Positions 18,047 to 26,414 of a stretch of 64,000 bases of DNA are shown here, piece by piece. Location: contig JBGTKP010000008.1 in assembly GCA_041744575.1 (NCBI GenBank), positions 167,377 to 231,376 on the forward strand, in the 5' to 3' direction. The position numbers were made by a program, and so were the translations under genes. The number at the start of each line of letters is the position of its first letter. Position 1 is the stretch's first letter. The notes below the pieces were generated by a model. It saw only the letters and a program-made list of their open reading frames with translations, had not been told where the DNA came from and ran no database searches. This DNA comes from JTS-RE37 sp041744575 (lineage in GTDB: Bacteria > Bacteroidota > Bacteroidia > Flavobacteriales > Flavobacteriaceae).

Positions 18047-18376
18047 ATGACCGACATTAAAATCAATATAATTGACAGGGAAGGGACGCCACATGAAGTG
18101 GTAGCCCCTACAGACATGAACATGAATCTTATGGAACTCGTCAGGTCTTATGAACTTGCCCCTGAAGGTACCATAGGTGTATGCGGGGGGATAGCCATGT
18201 GTGCCTCCTGTCAGTGTTATATACTTTCGGCACACCTCCTGCCGGAAAAGTCGGATGAGGAAGAAGCAATGTTATCAGAGGCTTTTTATGTGCAGGAGAA
18301 CAGCAGATTGGGATGTCAGATCCGAATCAGTCCGGATCTTTTTGGCCTCCAGATCGAGCTGGCCCCTGAATCATAG
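18047..18376 (+). CDS. 2Fe-2S ferredoxin, adrenodoxin type
   Basis: The 109-residue protein carries the adrenodoxin-like pattern C46-x5-C52-x2-C55 and a distant C90, the four ligands of one [2Fe-2S] cluster. An extra cysteine at 57 is probably not a ligand. An acidic stretch SDEEEAMLSEAF precedes the last ligand, as in adrenodoxins, where it helps partner binding. Its location 52 bp after the ferredoxin-NADP reductase supports a direct electron-transfer pair. The final acceptor is not encoded nearby; it could be the Fe-S assembly steps implied by the two genes at the start of the cluster, or a monooxygenase elsewhere. The gene converges with the MsbA-like gene. Confidence 0.94.
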   Translation: MTDIKINIIDREGTPHEVVAPTDMNMNLMELVRSYELAPEGTIGVCGGIAMCASCQCYILSAHLLPEKSDEEEAMLSEAFYVQENSRLGCQIRISPDLFGLQIELAPES

Positions 18377-18420
18377 CCGGGTTGACCTGTCCTTCTTTAA
18401 AGGTGGACCACAGGGGCCAA

Positions 18421-20157
18421 CTAGATCCTTGCCTGATAGGTGAAGAGATTATAGTAACGACCTTCTGTCGCTATCAATTGTTCATGAGTCCCTTGTTCAG
18501 CAATCCGCCCGTTTTCAATGACGAGGATCTGGTCTGCTTTGCGAATAGTGCTTAATCTGTGGGCAATGATAAAAGTTGTTCTGCCCTTGGTGAGGGTTGC
18601 AAGGCTTTTTTGGATCAGCGATTCGCTTTCAGTGTCGAGGTTGCTGGTAGCCTCATCCAGGATCAATATTCTTGGATTCGCGAGGACCGCCCTTGCAATG
18701 GTGATCCTTTGACGCTGTCCCCCTGAAAGCTTTATCCCCCGTTCACCGATGACCGTATCCAGCCCCGCTTCGAACCGGTCAGTGAACTCATCAACATATG
18801 CGGCTTTTACTGCCCTGGCCAATTCTTCCTCAGAGGCATGAGGCCTCGGAAAGAGAATATTTTCACGGATGGTCCCTTCAAATAGAAAATCATCCTGAAG
18901 TACGACGCCCAGGTGCCTGCGGAAACTGCTCAGATCAACCCTTGAAAGATCATTACCATCAATGGTCACAGTTCCGGATCCGGGAGTAAGGAAACTGGCG
19001 GCGAGGCCTGCAATGGTACTTTTACCTGATCCAGAACTTCCAACAAGGGCCACCACACAGCCGGAAGGAGCCTTGAAACTGATATTGTGAACCACTTCCT
19101 TTCCCTCTTCGTAAGCAAAGGAAACTTCTTTGAATTCCATGTTCCCCCGAACCGTTTCCAATTGGATCGTCCTGTTTGCAGAATCGGCTTCAGGATCCAT
19201 ATTCATCAATTCCTCAGTACGATCCAGACCCGCCAGGGCCTCAGTAATCTGACTTCCTATATTGCTCATTTGTACAATCGGGGCGATCATCAAACCCAAC
19301 AGGAAAGTGAAAGTCAAAAATTCTCCCACCGTAAGTTCTCCGGTCATTATTTTATAACCTCCAATCCCCATGATCCCTGTGGTAGCGATCCCAAGGAGAA
19401 AGGTGGAACTGCTGGTCATGAAAGCGGTAGCAGTTAAACTCTTTTTTACATTTTGGAATAACCTGTCCACGCCAGCTTCAAAAATTTTATTTTCCTGCTC
19501 TTCCGCATTAAATCCTTTAATCACCCGGATACCTCCCAGGGTCTCATTGAGCCTTCCTGTAACATCCGCATTGATTTTACCCCTGTTTCTGAAGATGGGC
19601 CTTATGATTTTGAAGGCCTTTAATGCCACAATGGCGAAAACGGCCAGGGGGATAAGCGTAAAAAGAGTCATGCTCGGACTTATTCTCAACAACAGCAGCA
19701 GCGAGACAATTCCGGTGATCGTACCTCCGACCAATTGCACCAAGCCTGTTCCTATGAGGTTGCGAACGCCTTCTACATCCGTCATGATCCTCGATACAAG
19801 AACCCCGGATTTTGTGTTATCAAAGAAACGAATGGGGAGTGACAGGATTTTTCGCTGCACCTGTGCCCTTAATTCGGAAATCATATATTGTGCCTGGACA
19901 CTCAGTATTTTGGTAAGCAGGAAGGATGTGACTGCCTGAACGGATATTGCCAGGATAACAGCGGTTATAAGCAATTTAAGAAAGGCGATATCCTTATTGG
20001 GAATGATATCATCCATTAGGTACTTAAGAGACAAGGGGGCTACAAAACTGGCCGCTTTGCTGATAACTATAAGCAGGAGCCCAATGAATATAAGGTTTCT
20101 TCTGGGCCAGATGATCGTCCTGAAGGCTTTCATCATGGTCACTTTTTTATCGGACAT
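18421..20157 (-). CDS. MsbA/LmrA-like ABC exporter (fused membrane and ATPase domains)
   Basis: The 578-residue protein has a six-helix exporter domain (about residues 20-310) and a C-terminal ATPase with Walker A GSSGSGKST at 373-381, signature LSGGQRQR at 477-484, Walker B ILILDEA at 497-503 and switch histidine 533. This half-transporter layout acts as a homodimer or with a partner half; lipid A, lipids or drugs are known substrates in the family. No second half-transporter gene is adjacent. It ends 44 bp from the ferredoxin gene, tail to tail, and is divergent from the acylase gene across a 312-bp region. Substrate assignment is open; an MsbA role is possible but not shown. Confidence 0.92.
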   Translation of the reverse strand: MSDKKVTMMKAFRTIIWPRRNLIFIGLLLIVISKAASFVAPLSLKYLMDDIIPNKDIAFLKLLITAVILAISVQAVTSFLLTKILSVQAQYMISELRAQVQRKILSLPIRFFDNTKSGVLVSRIMTDVEGVRNLIGTGLVQLVGGTITGIVSLLLLLRISPSMTLFTLIPLAVFAIVALKAFKIIRPIFRNRGKINADVTGRLNETLGGIRVIKGFNAEEQENKIFEAGVDRLFQNVKKSLTATAFMTSSSTFLLGIATTGIMGIGGYKIMTGELTVGEFLTFTFLLGLMIAPIVQMSNIGSQITEALAGLDRTEELMNMDPEADSANRTIQLETVRGNMEFKEVSFAYEEGKEVVHNISFKAPSGCVVALVGSSGSGKSTIAGLAASFLTPGSGTVTIDGNDLSRVDLSSFRRHLGVVLQDDFLFEGTIRENILFPRPHASEEELARAVKAAYVDEFTDRFEAGLDTVIGERGIKLSGGQRQRITIARAVLANPRILILDEATSNLDTESESLIQKSLATLTKGRTTFIIAHRLSTIRKADQILVIENGRIAEQGTHEQLIATEGRYYNLFTYQARI

Positions 20158-20469
20158 ACCTTATAGCGCTTGGTGAAAAGAAGCCTGCAAGTTACTATAA
20201 AACAAACTTCTTAGAAGGTCCGGTTTCTGATTTTCTTTCAGGACATTTACAGGACCATTGTAAAATGTCACCGGCATCCGCCAGGTACTTCGTCTGCAAT
20301 GACACAGAATAGTAAAATCCCTTGGGGGGATCCCAGGGCACAATCCGGCCGGAGTTTCTTATTTTTGTGAGAGAACCAAATAATTTCGGGTCGGAAATTA
20401 GGGGTTAATAAACACCTATAGTTCCCCGAAGTCTGGATCTCTGGGTAACCGTGAATTCACAAACCTAAA
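20158..20469. other. Intergenic region between divergent exporter and acylase genes
   Basis: This 312-bp region holds no convincing gene. It must contain promoters for both flanking genes. One -7-like box on the plus strand is listed separately; no clear box was seen for the exporter on the minus strand. A short minus-strand frame at 20161-20343 has no recognisable family features. Confidence 0.5.
20360..20367 (+). promoter_or_regulatory. Candidate -7 box for the acylase gene
   Basis: TATTTTTG fits the Bacteroidota -7 consensus TAnnTTTG. No good -33 TTTG was found at the right distance, so support is weak. It would give a leader of roughly 100 bases before the acylase start. Confidence 0.28.
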
Positions 20470-22656
20470 ATGCAGTTGTCCATGCTTAGATTTATCCGAT
20501 TATCGATATGCCTTTTATTGGTTTCCTGCGCTGCGGAAGTTCCGGACAAGGAAATACTGAGGTGGCAGGAGCACGCCCGGAACACAACCATCATCCGGGA
20601 CGACTTCGGGGTCCCGCATATTTACGGAAAGACAGATGCCGATGCGGTATTCGGATTGCTGTACGCACAATGTGAAGATGATTTTAAAAGGGTGGAGCAG
20701 AACTACCTCTGGGCTATTGGCCGCCTGGCAGAGGTTGAGGGGGAGGAGGCCCTCTACAGTGATCTGAGGGCCCGGATGTTCATGAGCAGGGAACAGGCGA
20801 TCAGTTATTATGAGAAAAGTCCGGAATGGCTGCGTGATCTCTGTGAGGCCTTCGCGGATGGCATCAACTATTACCTCCATACACACCCTGAGGTCCGCCC
20901 CAGATTGCTTACCAGGTTTGAACCCTGGATGCCTATGTACTTCAGTGAAGGATCGATTGGAGGAGATATTGAAAGAATCAGTACGGACCTGATAAGAGAC
21001 TTTTACGAAAAGGGGAAAGGCTTAAGTGCCATTGAGATATCCAAACTGGAAAAGGACAAGGCGAAGGAGGAACCCGGGGGCTCCAATGGGATTGCCATTT
21101 CCGGGAAGCTGACGAACTCCGGAAATGCCATGTTGCTCATTAATCCCCACACCTCATTTTATTTCAGGGGCGAGGTTCATATGGTGAGCGAAACCGGCCT
21201 GAATGCCTATGGGGCTGTTACCTGGGGTCAGTTTTTTGTATACCAGGGGTTCAATGAACACACCGGCTGGATGCATACGTCTACCTATACGGATGTGATG
21301 GATGAATTTCTGGAGACCCTTGCAGAAAAGGAGGGTAAGAAATATTATATCTATGGTTCAGAAAAACGGCCTCTCGATTCTTCACAGGTCACACTCCGAT
21401 ATCGCCAGGGAACGGAATTAAAGGAAAAGATGTTTTCGTTATACCGGACGCACCATGGGCCAATTACGCATAAAATTGGTAATTCGGCTGTGGCCACCGC
21501 GATGATGTGGGAACCGGCAAAGGCCTTGGAACAATCCTTTATCCGTACACGCCAGCACGATTTTAAGGGCTTTAGAAAAATGATGGATTACCGTACCAAT
21601 TCCTCAAATAATACGGTATATGCCGATGCAGAGGGTACCATCGCCTATTTCCATGGTAATTTTATCCCTGTCCGGGATACCGTATTTGATTACTCGCAGC
21701 CGGTAGATGGCTCCAATCCGAAAACAGACTGGCAGGGCCTCCATACAGTAAGTGACGAGATCATGATTGTAAATCCTGAAAACGGCTGGATTCAGAATTG
21801 TAATTCGACGCCATTTACCGCAGCTCTGGAATTCAGCCCCAAGCGGATCGACTACCCAGGATATATGTCGATAGATCAGGAAAACTTCAGGGGAATACAT
21901 GCTATTCAATTGCTCAGTGGGAAAAGCGGTTATACTCTGGATAGTTTGCTTCATCTGGCCTATGATCCATATCTTCCGGCCTTTGCAGAATTACTTCCCG
22001 GATTGATAAAGGCCTATGACCAGGCGGCATTTCAGGAACCGGAACTCAAGGCCCCGATAGAACTGCTGCGCAGCTGGGATTTCAAAACATCTGCAGAGTC
22101 AGTGGCCATGACCCTTGCGCATTATTATGGCACCCTATATGGAGATGAGGGGAAGGCGCCTTCAGGACTAAGCGATATGGACTTATTCCGCTATTTTGGC
22201 CGCTCTTCGCCCGAGGCCGAAAGGTTGGAAATATTTAAGCGTACGGTCGCACTTTTGAATAAAGATTTCGGAACCTGGAAAATGCCATGGGGTGAAATCA
22301 ACCGTTACCAGCGAATTAACGGGGAGATATTTCAGCCCTTTAATGACAGCCTGCCCAGTATTCCGGTCGGTTTTGCATCGGGACGCTGGGGAGCTCTCGC
22401 AGCTTACGGGGCGCGTTATGGGAACAACACAAAAAAGATATACGGTACCCGGGGAAATAGTTTTGTCGCCGTTGTAGAATTTGGCGACAGGGTAAAGGCC
22501 AAAAGCATACTTGCAGGGGGACAAAGCGGAGATCCTGACTCGCCGCATTTTGATGATCAGGCCTCTCGATATACGGAGATGCAATTCAAAGAGGTAGCCT
22601 TTTATAAGGAGGATGTCCTTAAAAGAGCCAGAAAAACCTATCATCCGGGAATGTAG
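20470..22656 (+). CDS. Penicillin acylase family (Ntn hydrolase) lipoprotein
   Basis: The 728-residue protein begins with a lipoprotein signal (CLLLVSC, cysteine 20), so it is probably exported and lipid-anchored. The N-terminal part has VPHIYGKTDADAVFGLLYAQCEDDF, quoted in part as VPHIYGKTDADAVFG, typical of the acylase alpha chain. The predicted autocatalytic cleavage is before Ser205 in PGGSNGIAISG, which becomes the N-terminal nucleophile of the beta chain. A tryptophan-rich HTGWMHTSTYTDV region follows as in the family. Substrates are amides of acyl groups: beta-lactams, acyl-homoserine lactones or lipopeptides, as for aculeacin acylase. A second ATG at 20482 would give an equally good signal peptide. 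Flanking genes give no hint of the substrate. Confidence 0.88.
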   Translation: MQLSMLRFIRLSICLLLVSCAAEVPDKEILRWQEHARNTTIIRDDFGVPHIYGKTDADAVFGLLYAQCEDDFKRVEQNYLWAIGRLAEVEGEEALYSDLRARMFMSREQAISYYEKSPEWLRDLCEAFADGINYYLHTHPEVRPRLLTRFEPWMPMYFSEGSIGGDIERISTDLIRDFYEKGKGLSAIEISKLEKDKAKEEPGGSNGIAISGKLTNSGNAMLLINPHTSFYFRGEVHMVSETGLNAYGAVTWGQFFVYQGFNEHTGWMHTSTYTDVMDEFLETLAEKEGKKYYIYGSEKRPLDSSQVTLRYRQGTELKEKMFSLYRTHHGPITHKIGNSAVATAMMWEPAKALEQSFIRTRQHDFKGFRKMMDYRTNSSNNTVYADAEGTIAYFHGNFIPVRDTVFDYSQPVDGSNPKTDWQGLHTVSDEIMIVNPENGWIQNCNSTPFTAALEFSPKRIDYPGYMSIDQENFRGIHAIQLLSGKSGYTLDSLLHLAYDPYLPAFAELLPGLIKAYDQAAFQEPELKAPIELLRSWDFKTSAESVAMTLAHYYGTLYGDEGKAPSGLSDMDLFRYFGRSSPEAERLEIFKRTVALLNKDFGTWKMPWGEINRYQRINGEIFQPFNDSLPSIPVGFASGRWGALAAYGARYGNNTKKIYGTRGNSFVAVVEFGDRVKAKSILAGGQSGDPDSPHFDDQASRYTEMQFKEVAFYKEDVLKRARKTYHPGM

Positions 22657-22716
22657 ATGATTTTTAATGCCATTTGTCAATCATTATAGTAAATAAATAT
22701 CCCTTAAAAACTTAAG

Positions 22717-23808
22717 ATGGGCTTACTTATCTTTTACGCTCTTATATCAATATTTTTTTCATTTTTTTGCTCCATTTTAGAATCGGCGCTTTTAAGTTTT
22801 ACCCCTTCTTTTCTAAAAATAAAAATTCAGAATAGTAAAAAGTATGCCGTCACTTTAGCAGGCTACAAAAAAGATATTGACGTCCCGCTTATTGCAATTC
22901 TAACCGTAAATACCGTGGCACATACAGTGGGAGCTATTCTGGTTGGAGTTCAGGCTGAGAAAACTTTCGGGGATGGAACAAATGCTGTAGGTATTGTTTC
23001 GGCAATTATGACCACAGCAATATTAATTTTATCTGAAATAATTCCAAAGACCATCGGAGCAACCTATTGGAAGCATCTGGGTAGTTTTACAGTATTTGGC
23101 CTAACACTATTAATCCTACCCTTGAAGTATTCCGGAATCCTATGGCTCCTGATGTTTACCACAAAACTTATTGGGAAATCAGCCCTTGTGCATTCTATGA
23201 GCAGAGAAGAATTTATAGCTATAACAGAAGCTGCCAGAGAAGAGGGAGTTTTTGAAAAAAATGAATCAACCATTATTAAGAATTTATTGTTATTTAAAGG
23301 CGTAAAGGCAAGGGATGTAATGACTCCTTTTTCAGTTGCAAAGATTGAAGACGAGGAGATGACTATTGAAGAATTTTACCAGAATAATAAGAATCTGCGC
23401 TTTTCCCGAATTCCTGTTTATCAGGGAAATCCTAATGATATTTCTGGTTTTATTCTAAAGGACGATATTCTCGAACGGCTGGTAGATGAAAAAGGACCTG
23501 AACCCTTAAAAGTTTTAAAGAGACAAATATTGATTTCTTCAGCCGATAGCCCTATTCCGGAACTTTTTGAAAACCTAATTGAAACAAGAGGTCATATTTC
23601 TATCGTAGTGGATGAATATGGAAATACTATCGGAATTGTGACCATGGAGGATATTATTGAAACTTTGTTAGGACTCGAGATAATGGATGAATTCGATAAC
23701 ATTGAAGATATGCAGATATTGGCCAGAAAAAATTGGGAGAAAAGAGCTAGAAAAATCGGCATTTTCAATCTTGATGAAACTAATCCGGAAAGTTCCGTGG
23801 ACTCCTGA
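22717..23808 (+). CDS. CNNM/HlyC-CorC family membrane protein with CBS pair
   Basis: This 363-residue protein has an N-terminal CNNM (DUF21) membrane domain with three to four helices (about residues 3-155), a linker SREEFIAITEAAREEGVFEKNE, quoted in part as SREEFIAITEAAREEG, and a CBS pair (about 200-325) with KARDVMTPF and GHISIVVDEYGNTIGIVTMEDI, quoted in part as VVDEYGNTIGIVTMEDI. The CorC-type C-terminal FAD-like domain found in many relatives is missing; only about 40 charged residues follow the CBS pair. The family is linked to Mg2+ or Co2+ efflux. The gene is visibly more AT-rich than its neighbours, with many T runs at its start, which may mean transfer or relaxed codon use. It stands alone between the acylase and a convergent gene. 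Confidence 0.88.
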   Translation: MGLLIFYALISIFFSFFCSILESALLSFTPSFLKIKIQNSKKYAVTLAGYKKDIDVPLIAILTVNTVAHTVGAILVGVQAEKTFGDGTNAVGIVSAIMTTAILILSEIIPKTIGATYWKHLGSFTVFGLTLLILPLKYSGILWLLMFTTKLIGKSALVHSMSREEFIAITEAAREEGVFEKNESTIIKNLLLFKGVKARDVMTPFSVAKIEDEEMTIEEFYQNNKNLRFSRIPVYQGNPNDISGFILKDDILERLVDEKGPEPLKVLKRQILISSADSPIPELFENLIETRGHISIVVDEYGNTIGIVTMEDIIETLLGLEIMDEFDNIEDMQILARKNWEKRARKIGIFNLDETNPESSVDS

Positions 23809-23852
23809 TTTACTGATTGATCAGGGCTGAGGATACTAGAAATATTTGAAGG

Positions 23853-24500
23853 TCAATCCTGAATGACGATCAGGGAGGCTTTAGAGCCGGTGGATAACAG
23901 CCATTTATTTGAGTAGATCATTTTACCCTCCTCATCATATACATCCACCTGGGCGGTATTGGGCCCGGAAGATCCCTGATTGAGCGCTTCAAATTCCAAA
24001 CGGTTAAATCCCTTATCAAGTTCGACATTAATGCCCTTGAAGGAACCGGTAAGGAGGACATTATATTCTATGACATTGTCGTTGGCATATACCTTAACAC
24101 GATCCCCGTCCACATACTCGTGATCTCGGTACACAATGCCCACCGTTTTTCCGCCGGTCCTGACATCGCCCAAATACATATCGCCGAAATGTTGATTTGC
24201 CGTGCCCTTTTCACTTTCGCCTATTTTCGGATTGATCACCATATCATGCCCTGCTTGCTTTAGCTCGCGGTCGGGAAGCATCTTAACCGGACGGGAGGTA
24301 AGTGAATCCTTGAGGTTGACGGAAGGTTTGATATCTAAAATAGATGGCATTTTTAAAGCAGTACCCTTGTTCGGACTGTCTTTAAGATCCAGATTGTTGT
24401 TGGCTTCGATTTTAAGGGGTTGCGTTAATGGAATATCTGTCTGGGCAGTTGCTTGCAAGGATATTATGACGGTTAATACCAGGCTAAAAATAAATTTCAT
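23853..24500 (-). CDS. Secreted protein of unknown function, conserved in flavobacteria
   Basis: The 215-residue product starts MKFIFSLVLTVIISLQATAQ, a clear signal peptide with a probable cleavage after ATAQ. An upstream in-frame ATG at 24545 is rejected because it would place a poor sequence before the signal. The C-terminal part (about residues 105-215) is the conserved portion, with VRTGGKTVGIVYRDHEYVDG and FEALNQGSSGPNTAQVDVYD, which suggests a beta-rich domain binding a ligand or displayed in the periplasm. I recall similar secreted proteins in flavobacterial genomes but no assigned function. The gene follows the ridA/aldolase pair on the same strand after 113 bp and has its own promoter candidate. 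Confidence 0.75.
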   Translation of the reverse strand: MKFIFSLVLTVIISLQATAQTDIPLTQPLKIEANNNLDLKDSPNKGTALKMPSILDIKPSVNLKDSLTSRPVKMLPDRELKQAGHDMVINPKIGESEKGTANQHFGDMYLGDVRTGGKTVGIVYRDHEYVDGDRVKVYANDNVIEYNVLLTGSFKGINVELDKGFNRLEFEALNQGSSGPNTAQVDVYDEEGKMIYSNKWLLSTGSKASLIVIQD

Positions 24501-24519
24501 AGTCGGAATCATCTGAGAC

Positions 24520-24527
24520 CAAAGGTA
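24520..24527 (-). promoter_or_regulatory. Candidate -7 box for the secreted-protein gene
   Basis: On the minus strand this reads TACCTTTG, an exact fit to TAnnTTTG. It would start transcription near 24512, about 12 bases before the chosen ATG at 24500, which also argues against the longer start at 24545. No clear -33 box was found. Confidence 0.35.
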
Positions 24528-24613
24528 ACAAATACCCTGCCACATGAATTTAGGCGGTTGTTAAAATCGACGAAAGCAAATGGTCCGGGGGCCAGTTTTA
24601 CGTCCGCTTCCCG

Positions 24614-25726
24614 TCAGATCGTGATACTGTGATCACGGGCTGCCACGCGCCATCGTCCCGTAACCTCACCATTTATAACGGTAATCAATGAAGGATATTT
24701 TGCTACAGTCGGGCATACATGCATGGGAATGGCATAGTATACTTCACCTATTTCAAAGGATTGTTCTGCGGGATATTCAAGGACCAGATGTTCTTCGCTC
24801 TGGGCGATTTGTCTGCAATGTTCCATCCCGAAGATCCTGACCCTCGGAAAGTCCATTTCCGGTGCAATGGCCTTATGGCCCAGGTCCAGACACACGATCC
24901 CGGGTCCCGGCTTACTGATGATCCTTGTCAATAGCACCGCTGCAGGCAAAAAGGGCGGTTCGTTGTACAGGGCATGGTAGGTCTCATCCCAAAGCAAGGT
25001 GGTGCCCGGGCTGGTTTCGATCCCTGGCCTTCCCGCATGGATGGGAAAGGAGGGCGAACCCCCGGCGATGACCGCTGGGACCATACATCCCTGTTTTTCC
25101 AATTCAGTTCGCATAGTTTGTACCGGTTCAAATGCCGCATCACACCGCTCCTTCATGCGTCCCGCGTCCTTCTCCCTGATATGCCCGTCATAGGCATGGA
25201 GCCCCATGGCACTCAGGTTGGGATTTTCCACGATGTTTTGGTACAGCTCAATGGCCTCCTTGCCCGGAATGATCCCTGTTCGATTCATACCAGTGTTGAG
25301 ATCCAGATAAAGCGCTATGCTTTTGTTTTCCTTCCTGGCTTTTTCGGCAAAAATCCGCGCACATTCAGGATGATCAACCAGGGTCGAGAATTGGGCGTCG
25401 GGGAAAGTTTTCATCAACTTTAAAAACCGGTCCAGATTGGGTCCTACCGGCTGCATGGCCAGAAGGATATCCGTCACGCCACAAGTTGCCAGGAGTTCTG
25501 CTTCCGCAATCGTGGCACATTTGAATTTTCTAATTCCGGCCTCCAATTGCATTTCAATGATTTCGGCGGTCTTATGGGTTTTGATATGCGGTCGCAACCT
25601 TTCAGGCCCTCCGGCGACGGAAAGCATGGTTTCTATGTTTAATTTTATCCGATCGGGGTAAATCAACAGGGACGGAGAGGTCACCCTCTCCGGTTGGTTG
25701 AGCCGGTACCAATTGTCGTTCTCCAA
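24614..25726 (-). CDS. D-threonine aldolase / D-serine dehydratase-like PLP enzyme
   Basis: The 370-residue protein is a fold-type III PLP enzyme (alanine racemase-like barrel). The likely Schiff-base lysine is K49 in RPHIKTHKT, and a metal pair H336-x-C338 in IPMHVCPTV near the C-terminus matches the zinc or manganese site of D-serine dehydratase and D-threonine aldolase. Family reactions are D-threonine to glycine plus acetaldehyde, or D-serine to pyruvate plus ammonia via 2-aminoacrylate. The gene starts 3 bp after the stop of a RidA-type gene. RidA proteins hydrolyse 2-aminoacrylate-like imines, so the context favours a dehydratase-like reaction; that preference is inference. Length and motifs are complete. 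Confidence 0.9.
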   Translation of the reverse strand: MENDNWYRLNQPERVTSPSLLIYPDRIKLNIETMLSVAGGPERLRPHIKTHKTAEIIEMQLEAGIRKFKCATIAEAELLATCGVTDILLAMQPVGPNLDRFLKLMKTFPDAQFSTLVDHPECARIFAEKARKENKSIALYLDLNTGMNRTGIIPGKEAIELYQNIVENPNLSAMGLHAYDGHIREKDAGRMKERCDAAFEPVQTMRTELEKQGCMVPAVIAGGSPSFPIHAGRPGIETSPGTTLLWDETYHALYNEPPFLPAAVLLTRIISKPGPGIVCLDLGHKAIAPEMDFPRVRIFGMEHCRQIAQSEEHLVLEYPAEQSFEIGEVYYAIPMHVCPTVAKYPSLITVINGEVTGRWRVAARDHSITI

Positions 25727-25729
25727 TTT

Positions 25730-26194
25730 TTAAGGGTATAGTTCAAAGATTGCTTCTATCTCCACCGGGATATTGCCCGGAAGTATCATTCCGACGGCAC
25801 TTCTGGCACCCACTCCCGAATCTGCACCAAATATCTCCGCCATCAATTCACTGAATCCATTGATGACCAAAGGTTGCTGGCCGAAATCGGGAGTGCTGTT
25901 GACCATGCCTAATACTTTAATGATTCTCTTGATTTGGTCCAGATCACCAAAATGGGTCTGTAGGGTTGAAAGCATCGTAAGGCCCACCTGCCGTGCTGCC
26001 GCTTTGGCCTGTTCCAGGGATAGGTCATCCCCGGCACGCCCTGTGAGATACTGGCCATTGTCGAGCATCGGGCCCTGACCGGAAACATATAAAAATTGAT
26101 TTGCAATAACTACCGGTTTGTAAAGTCCGGCCGGAGGCGGGGCGGGCGGAAGTTTCAATCCAAGTTGGATAATTCTGTCTGATGGGCGGCTCAT
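25730..26194 (-). CDS. RidA/YjgF-family protein (enamine/imine deaminase-like)
   Basis: The 154-residue protein belongs to the RidA/YjgF/YER057c group, in the longer subgroup near the chorismate-mutase-like YjgF proteins, with YVSGQGPM near residues 36-43 and the arginine-bearing GARSAVGMILPGNIPVEIEA near 128-147. The conserved arginine binds the carboxylate of imine or enamine intermediates in active members. It is the first gene of a tight pair with the PLP enzyme downstream (3-bp gap), a partner that could generate such intermediates. Cytoplasmic, probably trimeric as in the family. The active-site arginine is present, but substrate use by this subgroup is less well known than for RidA itself. 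Confidence 0.9.
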   Translation of the reverse strand: MSRPSDRIIQLGLKLPPAPPPAGLYKPVVIANQFLYVSGQGPMLDNGQYLTGRAGDDLSLEQAKAAARQVGLTMLSTLQTHFGDLDQIKRIIKVLGMVNSTPDFGQQPLVINGFSELMAEIFGADSGVGARSAVGMILPGNIPVEIEAIFELYP

Positions 26195-26414
26195 TGGAGA
26201 ATTCTGTATTTAAAAGTTCATAGTTTATATCCCACTTTATCAGCGAAACTCAGCAAGCGTTTGCAGCAGGCATTCCCAGAAATTCTGGCCGGCTGTTTTC
26301 GGGACATTAAAGATACCATAATTGATGAAACGGCACCGTAGTTCCCAAATAACCTCACTTTGTTCAGGCCCTCTGAACAGTCCGACTTATAACGGCTAAA
26401 TTTTGAAACAAGGC

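Noticed and set aside
23804..23828. CCTGAT/ATCAGG hairpin after the CNNM gene
   Set aside because: The stem is short with a ten-base loop and no T tract; not called as a terminator.
26353..26385. Small inverted repeat GTTCAG/CTGAAC
   Set aside because: The stem is only six base pairs and has no T tract on either strand, so a terminator is not supported.
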